From Bacteroidetes bacterium MED-G17 (GTDB lineage: Bacteria; Bacteroidota; Bacteroidia; NS11-12g; UBA9320): a stretch of DNA of 64,000 nucleotides. The DNA lies in the NCBI GenBank assembly GCA_002457675.1, contig NTKK01000002.1:62001-126000 (forward strand), in the 5' to 3' direction. The notes under the pieces were generated by a model. It ran no database searches, was not told where the DNA came from, and saw nothing but the letters and a program-made list of their open reading frames with translations. The translations under genes and the position numbers were made by a program. Positions 52,496 through 62,424 of the stretch are shown here, piece by piece; position 1 is the stretch's first letter, and each line of letters begins with the position of its first letter.

Positions 52496-53794
52496 ATGCT
52501 CTATCATGACATAAATTGGCTCAAATCGTTTATCAAAAATCGATTAGAATTTTATTTCAAAGGTGAACCTTTTGTTACAAATACTTATGAATTGTACAAT
52601 CAACAGAAAAACACAAGCGAAGAAACAGACAAATACCAAAAAATATGCTCCGAATTGAAATTTAATATTGAAGAGAAATTGATTCTTCTTATTTGCTTAG
52701 CCCCCCATGTAAAACCAGAAATTTTTGATTTCTTACGAATTTCCAATTCGGAAATTAAATCTAAATTTTCAGAATTCGGAGGTAAATTTTCTGAAAACCC
52801 GGTTGGTTTCATCCCTACCATACAGACTATATTTTTCCTTGTTTATGGAGGAGATATTGAGAAGCTACCCACTTTGTTTTCATTGCTAGACGAAAGCAAT
52901 CCTTTAATCAAAGAAAATATATTAAAAGTCAATACCAACTCGTCTGATATTTTCCTAAATCACACGGTTACTATTTCAGAAGAAATTGAACAAAAAGTAA
53001 TCTTCAAAAAGGAAAAATATTCGCCTAGATTCAATACCAAATTTCCAGCCAAAAAACTCATCAAAGATATTACACTAGACCAGCTTATATTGTCTGAAAC
53101 AATCAAAAATGAAATTGATCTTATTGAAAGATGGCTTCAAGTTTCACAAAACCAAGAAACAGAAGATTTGGGTGGATTTAAAACACTATTTTATGGCCCC
53201 CCAGGAACAGGCAAAAGTGTAACGGCAAGCGCCTTGGGGATAAAATACAATATAGATGTCTATCGAATTGACTCCTCACAATTGGTTAGCAAATACATTG
53301 GTGAAACCGAACAAAATCTGAAAAATCTATTCGACATCGCCAGCAATAAAAACTGGATTTTGTTTTTTGATGAAGCTGATTCCCTGTTTTCAAAGCGGAC
53401 CGAAGTAAATACTTCTAATGATCGATTTGCGAACCAACAAACCAACTACTTACTCCAACTTGTGGAAGATTACAACGGTTTGGTGGTATTGGCTACCAAC
53501 AACAAACCAAATATGGACAAAGCATTCGTAAGGAGATTTTCTTCCATGATTTTCTTTGGCGTTCCAAATAATCTTGAAAGAAAAAACCTATGGGAATCCT
53601 ATTTGCCTAATACAAATACAGATCAAATTGACCTTTCAGCAATTTCAATGAAATATCAATTCTCCGGAGGAACGATCAAATCGGCGTGTGATTTTTTAAA
53701 ACTAAAATTCTTCGATGATCACCTTAAAATTCAAACAAATGATCTTGAAGAAGCTTGCAAAAGAGAACTTAAGAAATATGGGAAAAGTGGATAA
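52496..53794 (+). CDS. AAA+ ATPase of the injection system (Afp15/Pvc15-like)
   Basis: 432 residues. An N-terminal helical domain is followed by a single AAA+ module with Walker A GPPGTGKS (about residues 234-241), Walker B ILFFDEAD (about 288-295), sensor 1 VVLATNNKPNMD and an arginine finger region FVRRFSS. Afp15-like ATPases are needed for particle assembly, possibly tube or cargo loading. It is last in the operon and converges on the reverse-strand transporter gene three bases away. Confidence 0.95.
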   Translation: MLYHDINWLKSFIKNRLEFYFKGEPFVTNTYELYNQQKNTSEETDKYQKICSELKFNIEEKLILLICLAPHVKPEIFDFLRISNSEIKSKFSEFGGKFSENPVGFIPTIQTIFFLVYGGDIEKLPTLFSLLDESNPLIKENILKVNTNSSDIFLNHTVTISEEIEQKVIFKKEKYSPRFNTKFPAKKLIKDITLDQLILSETIKNEIDLIERWLQVSQNQETEDLGGFKTLFYGPPGTGKSVTASALGIKYNIDVYRIDSSQLVSKYIGETEQNLKNLFDIASNKNWILFFDEADSLFSKRTEVNTSNDRFANQQTNYLLQLVEDYNGLVVLATNNKPNMDKAFVRRFSSMIFFGVPNNLERKNLWESYLPNTNTDQIDLSAISMKYQFSGGTIKSACDFLKLKFFDDHLKIQTNDLEEACKRELKKYGKSG

Positions 53795-53796
53795 TT

Positions 53797-55695
53797 CTAT
53801 TGGAAATCCTTGTATTTTTCTGCCATCACTTCAAGCTCTTTTTGATATTTAGGCAACAAAATTCCCTTTCTCCACGTCAATTCTCTGATGGCCTCTTTGG
53901 GTTGCAACATTAAAGATCCAGCCTCTTTGCTCAAAAGCTTGTATTTTGTGTCAAAATCATTCCTTTGTTTCAACCTAATCAATGAAGTCAAATCTTCATC
54001 TGAACAGTGGTTTAAAAGCTTTAAACCTAGGGAGGTTAATTCTGCATTGTCTTCCTCAAAAGTCTTTGCCAAAAGTTTTTCAGCGCCTGATGTACAAGTC
54101 AAAACTTTCATCAAACTGAGGCCTCGATCATAATAAATTATGTGAGGTAGTAAAACTTTATTTACAAAAGATTTTTCCTTGTCTCTAAACGCAGCAAAAC
54201 ATTCGATCAGGGCATTGTATCTCTCGTAATAAATATCCTCAAAATCAGCCACTTTTTCATGATTAACATCTGTTCTATCATAACACAATTGAGAAAAAAT
54301 CTTTGGAATTAAGAAAAATGGTATTTTCTCCCAATTGTGAAGGTGTAGGTAATCGGGATATTTTTTTTGATAATGATCAAATGCTTCAATAAAATCAAGC
54401 TCTGCTTCACTTTCTAAGGAAGTATCCGATAAACGTTCCCTTAAATAAGACTCAACCTTTTCAAAAAACATTTTAACAAATCTTTTTGAAGCCAAAACCA
54501 TTATAAGTAAAAAGAGTAAACCGATGAGAAAAAAGAATCGAATTACAGGCCAATTTTCGACAATATTTTGATGGTACTTTATTAAGCCCCAGGCAGCTAC
54601 ACCACCAACAAGCATGCCCAAAGGCCTTGAAATTCCAAGGTTAATGTTTTGAACGATTGACTTGTGCCTTTTGTTTAATGGAAGAAAAAAATTGTTAGAA
54701 GCCTGTGTGAACAAAGATTTGTTTAGTGCTCTTTCAAATACTTTGATGGTTCCTGCCAATACCAATAAGTTTGGAAATGAAGCATAATTTGTTAATGAAC
54801 CAGAAAAAAACAATGCGATTAATATCCCTGCAAATACATAAATCGCACCAAATATTCCATAGCGATTGATGATAAATCTTGACAAGAAAAACTTGAAAAT
54901 GACCTCAAATAGTTTTATTGTGGCTGATATTACACCCAAAAATTCTGCCAAACCAGCACTCGCAGTACCCAAAGACTCAGCGCTTGCCAATAGAAGCGAA
55001 TAATCAGCCATGATCGCAATCACCATAACAGCAGAGAATATTGTGAAGGTCCAAAATGAATAACTTTTAATTATTGGCGTTACCTTATATTCTTCATTGC
55101 CTTTTTCCTCTTGCTCGCTAAAGTTGGCCAGACGCGCAACAACAAAAGATAGGATTAAAAATAAAATACCAGATAAAATAGCCAAACCCAATAAGTTCTC
55201 AACCCCAGCGCCCGTATATTTAATGATTAAGTATACCGAGGGTGACCCTACTAAGGAAGCGATTGTCTCCCCCGAAGAAATGACCCCAGATTGCCTCTCC
55301 CTTTGATCAACGTTTAAAACAGAATTGAATAGTTTCCAAAAAACTTGAGACATATAAACTGCTGAAACCCAATACAGAACAAATATCGAGTAGAGTCTGA
55401 ATTCAATGTTAAGTTTTGTAAAATTATACAGCCAGTTGGAATTGCAAATAAGGGCAATCACAATCAGTAAAATCAAAAAAACAAAAGAAGATCTGAATCC
55501 AATTAATTTTTCTATAAGGTTGCTCAAAAGGAGGAAAAATCCGGATATCAGAGAAGTTATTATGTAGGCATATGGAAGGTTTTTCGCACCAATCTGGTTG
55601 ATGAAAGATGAATTTACATAGATAAATAAATAAAAAACAGTAGACCCTAAAAAAAATGAAATGAGAAATAGTATGATTGATTTTAGTTTAAACAT
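53797..55695 (-). CDS. Major-facilitator/nucleotide-translocase-like membrane protein with soluble C-terminus
   Basis: 632 residues with about twelve predicted helices (residues about 1-400), in two bundles, with a mid-chain LNVDQRERQSGVISSGETIASLVGSP typical of the NTT/ADP-ATP translocase-like MFS group, and a 230-residue soluble C-terminal domain with helical repeats (LTSLGLKLLNHCSDEDL). Such proteins appear beside signalling genes in Bacteroidota; substrate unknown. Last gene of a five-gene reverse operon facing the injection-system operon. Confidence 0.7.
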   Translation of the reverse strand: MFKLKSIILFLISFFLGSTVFYLFIYVNSSFINQIGAKNLPYAYIITSLISGFFLLLSNLIEKLIGFRSSFVFLILLIVIALICNSNWLYNFTKLNIEFRLYSIFVLYWVSAVYMSQVFWKLFNSVLNVDQRERQSGVISSGETIASLVGSPSVYLIIKYTGAGVENLLGLAILSGILFLILSFVVARLANFSEQEEKGNEEYKVTPIIKSYSFWTFTIFSAVMVIAIMADYSLLLASAESLGTASAGLAEFLGVISATIKLFEVIFKFFLSRFIINRYGIFGAIYVFAGILIALFFSGSLTNYASFPNLLVLAGTIKVFERALNKSLFTQASNNFFLPLNKRHKSIVQNINLGISRPLGMLVGGVAAWGLIKYHQNIVENWPVIRFFFLIGLLFLLIMVLASKRFVKMFFEKVESYLRERLSDTSLESEAELDFIEAFDHYQKKYPDYLHLHNWEKIPFFLIPKIFSQLCYDRTDVNHEKVADFEDIYYERYNALIECFAAFRDKEKSFVNKVLLPHIIYYDRGLSLMKVLTCTSGAEKLLAKTFEEDNAELTSLGLKLLNHCSDEDLTSLIRLKQRNDFDTKYKLLSKEAGSLMLQPKEAIRELTWRKGILLPKYQKELEVMAEKYKDFQ

Positions 55696-55709
55696 ATTGT
55701 TTATTGTTC

Positions 55710-58280
55710 TTAAGAACCCAATGCGTTAAATATCTCAATGGGGTTTAAACAAATCTGTTTTAATTCTTGTAGTTTGCCTGCATTTGAAAAGAAACTACCA
55801 TTTCCCGAGTGTATTAAATTATCTATCCAAAAATCGAAAGAACGTGAATACATTGGTATATTTTGACCCGAAAATATTCCCGCTATGGTATTGGAAAAAT
55901 ATACATTTAACTTGTTGTCATAACCTGCTGTCACCAACAAAAATTTGCCTTTGTCAAGCTGAATTAAATTTACACCTGACACCTTTGTCCTGTGGACCTT
56001 ACTCATTGTCTGAAAATTAATTTTCTTCTTTTCTGGATCAAAAGCTAGAATATCTCCGTTTTGAAATCCTAAAATAATTTGATGACGTAGTGCCTTTGAC
56101 TCATTCATAATTGAAATTGCGGCATTAAACTTTTTAACTTGTTTCAGCGATAAATTATTTTTTGCTTCATCATAGGTCAATTTAAAAAGAATATTGTCTA
56201 TGGAAACATAAATTTTATTCTGTAAGCTCAGAACCGAGCCCAATTCACCACTCACTTTTATGCGATTTGAAATTTTTTGGTAACCAATGTCTTTTGAAGA
56301 CGTAATCAAGAGCTCATTTTTGTTATAATTCAGTTGTTTTTCTTGATCAAGGACGACTCTTCGCCATTTTTTGTTACCCGATAAAAAATCTGCATCCAAC
56401 ATGTTGACATTATATTTAGTTAGCTCGCCTGATGAAATATCAAAATGACCAAAAAACTCATTGTTCGAAAAGAAAATGAAATTCTCTGAGACAGAAATAT
56501 TTGAAATAAAAGGTTCTAAGATCTCAATACCAAAACGGCTAAATTCCCCTTTGTCCAAATTTACAATTGCACTCAAACCAGAATATCGATTGGAGACCAA
56601 TCCAAAAGTTTCCTGTTTTTGAAGGAATATCTTTTCCAGAATGCAATTTTTCAGGTTCATATCAGAGAACTTTTCTATTTTTTTTCTATTTAGTTCTGCG
56701 CCGATAATGTCCAAAGTCATTAATGTTGAAAAGCCGGTTTTATCAAAAAGCGTTGATCTTATTTTGGAATTAATTTCTGATTCACTCATAAAATCCAAAA
56801 GCCGAACTTTATAGTTTTCAAAAGCATTGTTTGTTTCTTTTTTCAAAGAATCCAAATCGCGGTTATTGGTAGATGTATTTTCTAATCGGTTTTGAATTAT
56901 TCTAAGCTTAGATTCCAACACCTCTCCGGCAAGACTAATTTTGATATTTCTCAAGTTCTCTTTGATTTTAGATGCTTGTGCTTCTATGGATTGTTTCTGT
57001 GTTTGAATAGAATCTGCTTTTTCATTGGTAATGGACAACAATTTTCTGGTCGCTTTCTGAGCAACTATTGCAATTCTTTTGGCCCTTTCGGCCTCTTTTC
57101 GTCTAATATCGGCAACAATTACAAGACTATCTGACTTGTTTTTTTGGAGATTTGCTATCTTCTCGTTCTCCTCGGCAAATAGCTTTTGAGTGATGGCTTC
57201 TTCTGCATTTGCTTTGGCCAATTTTTCTGCCTCTTTTGCAAGTTTTTGCTGCCGCTTAGCTTCTGTCTTATCACTCTCGGATTGAATAAAAAATATCGAT
57301 GAAATTAATGTGAAAACGGAAAGCAAGATCATTATCGATACATTGGTTTTTCGTTTCCTAGAATAGCTTCTTTTTAGCCTCAATGATTTATTTTTATTTA
57401 GAAGCCATAAATCATCTATGAATTTTGAAATGTTTTCTTTATCAAGCTTATTGGCCAAAAACCAGGATTCATTCTTGTCTATATTTTCAAAAAGGGATTT
57501 TAGATGGTGGGGATTTAATCTTTTGAGGAAAATACCATTTTCATTTTCTCCTCGGGTTGTACGCAACTCTTTTTGAATTTCCTGAAATGTTTTGACCAAT
57601 TGACGTTCTTCATTCAAAGATTTTTTTGCAAAAGTGCTCTCTTCAAAAAATTGACTTGAAGACAAAAAGTAATCGTTTCCAATGTGTTGAACTATTTTTT
57701 GATTTTCATTCTTAATAAAATCAATAAAAACTTTTTGTTGGTCATGGGTATATTGTTTGATCCTTTCAAAGGGATTGATTATTTTCAAGTAGTAATTCGA
57801 AAAATCAAAACCTATAAATTCCTGAATAAACCTCCTTACAGCGATTTCCTTTAGACCAATTTTTAAACAATCATTTACAAATTGATTGACATAATTTTCC
57901 ACTTGGTCAACGGTAAAGTTTATTTTTTGATCCAATACTTCAAATTCTAAATTTGAAAAATCATTCAAGAAAAGAGCTTTGATTTCTATTTGTTCTAAGT
58001 AGATGATCTCATAAGACAACTGGGACTCAACCTGCGCGTTAAATTCCTCTAGGAGAGGGACAATTTCCTGACATAAATTTGATTTCAGGAAAGTATAAAA
58101 ACCAAAACAGCACAATGACTTTTTACCGTCTTCTCCCTCTTCAAATCTTATAAATTCGCCCAATAAAGGATATTTCTTGAATAAGCGTGTGACCCCAATT
58201 TTCTCCAAAAGATCTTCGGAAATAGGAAGCGCTTCTTTGGGAAAAGTTGAGTAAGAAGAATTGTAAAATTTAACTTTCAT
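55710..58280 (-). CDS. Membrane-anchored coiled-coil and propeller protein, paralogous in layout to 25487-28516
   Basis: 856 residues. The N-terminal 320 residues are unrecognised and lack a P-loop. A single membrane helix (SIMILLSVFTLISSIFFI) near residue 340 is followed by a long Lys/Ala/Glu coiled coil and a C-terminal WD-like propeller (ILAFDPEKKKINF, LLVTAGYDNKLNVYF). The order membrane helix, coiled coil, propeller matches that of the NTPase protein on the other flank, which keeps an NTPase in front. The start lies 11 bases inside the previous gene. Confidence 0.75.
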   Translation of the reverse strand: MKVKFYNSSYSTFPKEALPISEDLLEKIGVTRLFKKYPLLGEFIRFEEGEDGKKSLCCFGFYTFLKSNLCQEIVPLLEEFNAQVESQLSYEIIYLEQIEIKALFLNDFSNLEFEVLDQKINFTVDQVENYVNQFVNDCLKIGLKEIAVRRFIQEFIGFDFSNYYLKIINPFERIKQYTHDQQKVFIDFIKNENQKIVQHIGNDYFLSSSQFFEESTFAKKSLNEERQLVKTFQEIQKELRTTRGENENGIFLKRLNPHHLKSLFENIDKNESWFLANKLDKENISKFIDDLWLLNKNKSLRLKRSYSRKRKTNVSIMILLSVFTLISSIFFIQSESDKTEAKRQQKLAKEAEKLAKANAEEAITQKLFAEENEKIANLQKNKSDSLVIVADIRRKEAERAKRIAIVAQKATRKLLSITNEKADSIQTQKQSIEAQASKIKENLRNIKISLAGEVLESKLRIIQNRLENTSTNNRDLDSLKKETNNAFENYKVRLLDFMSESEINSKIRSTLFDKTGFSTLMTLDIIGAELNRKKIEKFSDMNLKNCILEKIFLQKQETFGLVSNRYSGLSAIVNLDKGEFSRFGIEILEPFISNISVSENFIFFSNNEFFGHFDISSGELTKYNVNMLDADFLSGNKKWRRVVLDQEKQLNYNKNELLITSSKDIGYQKISNRIKVSGELGSVLSLQNKIYVSIDNILFKLTYDEAKNNLSLKQVKKFNAAISIMNESKALRHQIILGFQNGDILAFDPEKKKINFQTMSKVHRTKVSGVNLIQLDKGKFLLVTAGYDNKLNVYFSNTIAGIFSGQNIPMYSRSFDFWIDNLIHSGNGSFFSNAGKLQELKQICLNPIEIFNALGS

Positions 58281-58902
58281 CTTTATAGTTTGCGTTGAAT
58301 AAAAAATTATGTCTGATTAAAAGAAACCAATTTTCCGAATTCAAAACATCATTTCCAAGATGTATGAAAGTATTGAATTTTTTGGAAAAATCGTATTTCA
58401 CTAGTGGTCCAAAATAGCTCCAGGCGTTTTTGTTGAGATTTATCTGTGTATATCCTAAAAATCCTATTTCCAGTTTTTTATATAGGTTGTAGTCAAAATA
58501 TTGGACCAAATAAAGTTGGTTTGGGGAAATGGAATTAAGCCCTTTAAACATCCTTATTTGGAGGTTTAAAAAACTTCTTCCCGACCATATTTTTCGGTTG
58601 AAATCAAACCTAGCGCCTAAATGAATCTTTTGTTTTGAATCATCAAAGTCAAAAGCATATTTTCCATAAATAAACAAAATACTTCGGTTGATTTTTTTTC
58701 CAAGCATTATGTCCGACCGCGAACTATTGCTATTAATTCCAAAATGGGTTGGTCTTGATCGAAATTGAAATCCGGGGGTATTCAATCTAATTTCTGGAGA
58801 AAAAAGCTTCCAATCAGATCGGTCAATTTCAAAAAATTGACAAGCACCTCTCTGGGCCAAACAACATAGAATAAAAATTGTAGATATATTCTTTATCCTC
58901 AT
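58270..58902 (-). CDS. Outer-membrane beta-barrel-like protein, unknown function
   Basis: 210 residues with a signal peptide (NISTIFILCCLAQRGAC). The rest is alternating strands with terminal aromatics (ILFIYGKYAFDFD, KLEIGFLGYTQINL, FLLIRHNFLFN), consistent with a small outer-membrane barrel. No specific family recognised. It follows the GNAT gene by one base and overlaps the propeller gene, so it is in the operon. Confidence 0.65.
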   Translation of the reverse strand: MRIKNISTIFILCCLAQRGACQFFEIDRSDWKLFSPEIRLNTPGFQFRSRPTHFGINSNSSRSDIMLGKKINRSILFIYGKYAFDFDDSKQKIHLGARFDFNRKIWSGRSFLNLQIRMFKGLNSISPNQLYLVQYFDYNLYKKLEIGFLGYTQINLNKNAWSYFGPLVKYDFSKKFNTFIHLGNDVLNSENWFLLIRHNFLFNANYKDES

Positions 58903-58903
58903 G

Positions 58904-59452
58904 TCATTTATTTAAACCAAAATGCATCAACTTAAATTTAACTTCTGGGAGTTCCTCAACAGGCTCCATATACCCTAACAATTCAAATCCTCTATTTAAA
59001 AATTGTTGAACTCTTTTCTTAGAAGTGGGTTGCGCAATGATATAATCTACATTGGTGATTTTTTTTACAAAAGATATTCTTGCCTCATCCATTATTTGGC
59101 TAATCCCTTTGCCACGGTAGTCATGTCGAACAATTAATCTATTTAACGATGCATAAACATAATCTTTCGAAATTTTATACGAATCAGGAAAATGATTTTT
59201 CCATGGCAACTTATCTAGATTACTTCCATTATGAATAGAAAGTCTGCAAGAGGCACATACCTTTTCGTGCTCGTCAAAAATTGTCCATTGAAAAGATTCT
59301 TTGTCCATTTGATCTATCCACAAGCCCTCCTTTATAGAAGCAGAATGGGGATTGATAGTGGTAAATTTACTCCAAGCCTGGATTCTTAGTCTACCAATTT
59401 GTTTTTCACAATGGTCGTTTATAAAACCAAAAGAAAGTTTGGTATTGAACAT
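58904..59452 (-). CDS. GNAT-family N-acetyltransferase
   Basis: 182 residues with the GNAT acetyl-CoA binding motif: LIVRHDYRGKGISQIMDEA (V/I-x-x-x-RGxGx) and a late strand with KKRVQQFLNRGFELLGYMEP. Substrate unknown. The upstream TonB receptor stop overlaps its ATG (TAATG), so the two are coupled. Confidence 0.85.
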   Translation of the reverse strand: MFNTKLSFGFINDHCEKQIGRLRIQAWSKFTTINPHSASIKEGLWIDQMDKESFQWTIFDEHEKVCASCRLSIHNGSNLDKLPWKNHFPDSYKISKDYVYASLNRLIVRHDYRGKGISQIMDEARISFVKKITNVDYIIAQPTSKKRVQQFLNRGFELLGYMEPVEELPEVKFKLMHFGLNK

Positions 59453-62160
59453 TAAAGGGATAGTCTTAACTTTAAGTGAAACCTTCTTCTAAACTGGGGA
59501 ATTGTTGCAGGATGTTTCCCTGAGGCTGTTCTGATTCCGGGATCACTGTATTCCAGATCAAATAGATTTCTAACATTCAATTCTAATCGACACTGATAAA
59601 AGAGTTTTACAAGTACAGAGGCATTGACAATGGTAATAGGATCCAAAAAAGAACCTGTTTTTGAATTTTGATCGTAACTGTACATTCTTTTTCCAATATG
59701 ATTGATTCGCAAGTTGGCATTGACTCGTTTTTTTGATCCAAATGAATTGTTTAAGATCAAATTGATTCTTGTTGGTGCAATACTCCTGACCGGATGCCAT
59801 TCTTGATCAAAGTATTCTGGAATGGTGTAGCTGTAATTTCCTTTTAGTGAGAAGGTTTTGATGCTGAAATTTCCTGACAACATGGCTCCGTAAAACCTTT
59901 GCTCCCCAGTGGGTTGATATTGGGTAATAGAAGACCCATCAGAAGTTGTACCCACTTCAACCGTTTCACTAATTCCTGTAACAGAGGAAGCAAATATTGA
60001 TCCGCCGATTTTCAAAGTTTTGGATGGCACATAATAACCACCAAAATCTATATTCTGAATTTTTTCAGGCTTTAACCTAGGGTTTGAAATTCTTGTTTCT
60101 GTCTCAGCAAACCTTTGCAAAAATGAAGGGTTAGTAAATGCCGATGAATAAACTGATTTTAGAATAATCTTCTGGTTTTTGGTTGCATATACCAAAGCCA
60201 ACCTTGGATTTTGAACCCACCCAAAACCATAAACACCTCTAATATTGTTGTTGTCTATTCTCGTACCAGCAATGAGAGATAAGTTCCCGAGATCGTATTG
60301 TCCCTGAGCAAAAATACCATAATCAAGAGCGCGAAGGTGCTCAGCACCTGTGGCACCTCCACTTGTACTTCCAAGGTTTTCTACATTATTGTCGGTGTAT
60401 TTTAAATAATCTCCCTGTATCAAACCATTTCGATATTCCAATCCTGCCAAAAGGGAAAGATTTTTTATGCCCTCATAATTGAGCCGAAATTCATTCCTTA
60501 ATTGATTTGATGTTCTAAACCAATAGGTTGTTGTGGGGTTTGGCAATACAGAGGCCTCCAAATCTTTCCAGGCAAGTTTGCCGTTGTAGTAGCCAGACAT
60601 AGAAGGGAAATTTGTATTTTCATCAATGGTGTGAAATCTATAGGAGGTTAAATTTGTTAAAGAAAAGTTATCGCTTATTTGATTAAAAAAAGAAGCAGTA
60701 ATTAGTGAATTGTTATAAATCCATCGGCCATATTCTGGCTTATTTACCCAAAACCTTTTGCCATCTCGAAAATTATACCAAGGTTCTATCCCATTATTCG
60801 TCTTCCATGACTCAGCACTTACAACAAACCTTTTTGTTCTATCGATAAAAGAAAGTGTACCCTTTACATAATATTCCTCTGAATACTTATTTACGCCAAA
60901 GTTATTTACATAAGCCAAGCTGTCTAAATTTCTTGCCAAAGAAATTCCCTTTTCACTAAGTTTAAGTGAGTCTATTGTGCCATTCCAAACGCCAGCATTT
61001 TTTGTTGTATCACCATAAATGATATAATTGTCCGAGTAAACATTTATTCCGTTTAGGTCTACTTTTTGATTGACAGTTAAGTCTTGGTCAGGATAAAGGT
61101 TATAGGATTTATAGTTGTTGCTTATGGACAAAAAATCATTTAGAGAATTGTACATTTCATATTGATTAAAATTGGGTTCATCACTATAGTAATAACGAGC
61201 GTCAAGAGAATAGAAAACATCCATCCCACTTTTTGATTTCGAGTTTAACTTGCCAAAAAAACTTGCGTCGGCATTGAAAGAGTTGTTTGATCCATAAAAC
61301 ATGTTCAGATCCAAACCCATGGTGTTTTCTTGGTCTTCCTGATCGGCCAAAAATTCTAACATTGGACCACTGGCAAGTCCACTTTCTCTTTCCACATATT
61401 TATTCTTGAGTCGTTGATTGACCGAAGAAGATTTGGTAACTATATTCACAACCCCGATGAAAGCGTTTGCCCCATAAATTGTAGAAGAAGGACCATAAAT
61501 TATTTCAATGTGATCTATGTTGGCTAGAGGATATTGTCTGGAAATATTCACATTGTTTGAAACCAAATCATTTTGCTCTACACCATCTATGAGGAGTATC
61601 GTTTTGTCAGAGAGGGTAGACCTAAAACCCCTTTGATAGATGTGCGCATATGAAACTCCTTGACTTCTTGTCACGTCAAAACCCGGCAAATCATGAAACA
61701 ATTCTTCTAAGTCATTATAGCCTCGGTTGACAATTTCTTCCAACGTAATTATTTCAACGAATGCAGGAGCTTTTAGAGGATTTTCACCCTTTTTTGAAAT
61801 TGAAAACACCTGCACGTCTGTTCTTTCGTTTTTGATCTTACGAAATAAGATTTGCAGGATATAGTTGTTGTAGCGTGTATCAAAGTAAGGGTCTTGAGAT
61901 AAAATATCCCTACAAAGACCTTCTGCCAAAGTAAAGCTGTCCTGGGCAATGGCAACCATCGCCAACATTTCTAAAGCATCATTTCTTTGACTAATGCTTG
62001 AGATTTGAGACTTACTGATCGGTTTAAGTTCTTGCTTGACTTCCAAGAACTTTCCTATCTGTAAAGCTGCCCTTGAATTTTCAATTTTTTCCTCATAAGA
62101 GGCTTGACCATACAACAATCGAGTAAGCAATAAACATAGAAAAAACCAGATTATACGCAC
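59452..62160 (-). CDS. TonB-dependent receptor with N-terminal TPR-like extension
   Basis: 902 residues beginning at GTG 62160. Signal peptide IIWFFLCLLLTRLLYGQ, then about 110 residues of helical repeat type (SRAALQIGKFLEVKQEL, FTLAEGLCRDILSQDP), then the plug (GYNDLEELFHDLPGFDVTRS, YGPSSTIYGANAFIGVVNIVT), then a barrel that ends in a typical final strand (FRRRFHLKLRLSL). An outer-membrane active transporter whose substrate cannot be named. First gene of the reverse operon; a GATATTTG element lies five bases before the GTG. Confidence 0.9.
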   Translation of the reverse strand: MRIIWFFLCLLLTRLLYGQASYEEKIENSRAALQIGKFLEVKQELKPISKSQISSISQRNDALEMLAMVAIAQDSFTLAEGLCRDILSQDPYFDTRYNNYILQILFRKIKNERTDVQVFSISKKGENPLKAPAFVEIITLEEIVNRGYNDLEELFHDLPGFDVTRSQGVSYAHIYQRGFRSTLSDKTILLIDGVEQNDLVSNNVNISRQYPLANIDHIEIIYGPSSTIYGANAFIGVVNIVTKSSSVNQRLKNKYVERESGLASGPMLEFLADQEDQENTMGLDLNMFYGSNNSFNADASFFGKLNSKSKSGMDVFYSLDARYYYSDEPNFNQYEMYNSLNDFLSISNNYKSYNLYPDQDLTVNQKVDLNGINVYSDNYIIYGDTTKNAGVWNGTIDSLKLSEKGISLARNLDSLAYVNNFGVNKYSEEYYVKGTLSFIDRTKRFVVSAESWKTNNGIEPWYNFRDGKRFWVNKPEYGRWIYNNSLITASFFNQISDNFSLTNLTSYRFHTIDENTNFPSMSGYYNGKLAWKDLEASVLPNPTTTYWFRTSNQLRNEFRLNYEGIKNLSLLAGLEYRNGLIQGDYLKYTDNNVENLGSTSGGATGAEHLRALDYGIFAQGQYDLGNLSLIAGTRIDNNNIRGVYGFGWVQNPRLALVYATKNQKIILKSVYSSAFTNPSFLQRFAETETRISNPRLKPEKIQNIDFGGYYVPSKTLKIGGSIFASSVTGISETVEVGTTSDGSSITQYQPTGEQRFYGAMLSGNFSIKTFSLKGNYSYTIPEYFDQEWHPVRSIAPTRINLILNNSFGSKKRVNANLRINHIGKRMYSYDQNSKTGSFLDPITIVNASVLVKLFYQCRLELNVRNLFDLEYSDPGIRTASGKHPATIPQFRRRFHLKLRLSL

Positions 62161-62315
62161 CCCTCAAATATCACAAATAATTATGATTTTTGATAAGAAA
62201 CCAAAATAAAAATTGCTACTTTATTGTCCCTAAAATCACTAATTTTATGAGTAGTGCTGTAAAAGGTTTTATCCTACTGTTTCTTAGGTCCTTGAAACCC
62301 TAATCAAACATTATT

Positions 62316-62390
<75 letters not shown>

Positions 62391-62393
62391 TTG

Positions 62394-62424
62394 CAAAACT
62401 AATGCATACTTTTGTGCTGTGCAA
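62394..62424 (-). promoter_or_regulatory. Promoter of the initiator tRNA gene
   Basis: TTG (62422-62424), 20 bases, TAGTTTTG (62394-62401) on the minus strand, exactly on consensus. The -7 element ends only four bases before the tRNA, so transcription may begin almost at the mature 5' end. Confidence 0.5.

Noticed and set aside
28622-53794. Type VI secretion system
   Set aside because: There is a single fused sheath, gp19-type tubes, DUF4255, LysM adaptor, CIS tape measure and an Afp15-like ATPase, and no TssJ/L/M or ClpV. It is an eCIS-type locus.
28622-53794. Prophage
   Set aside because: No capsid, portal, terminase, integrase or lysis genes are present; tail-like genes only.
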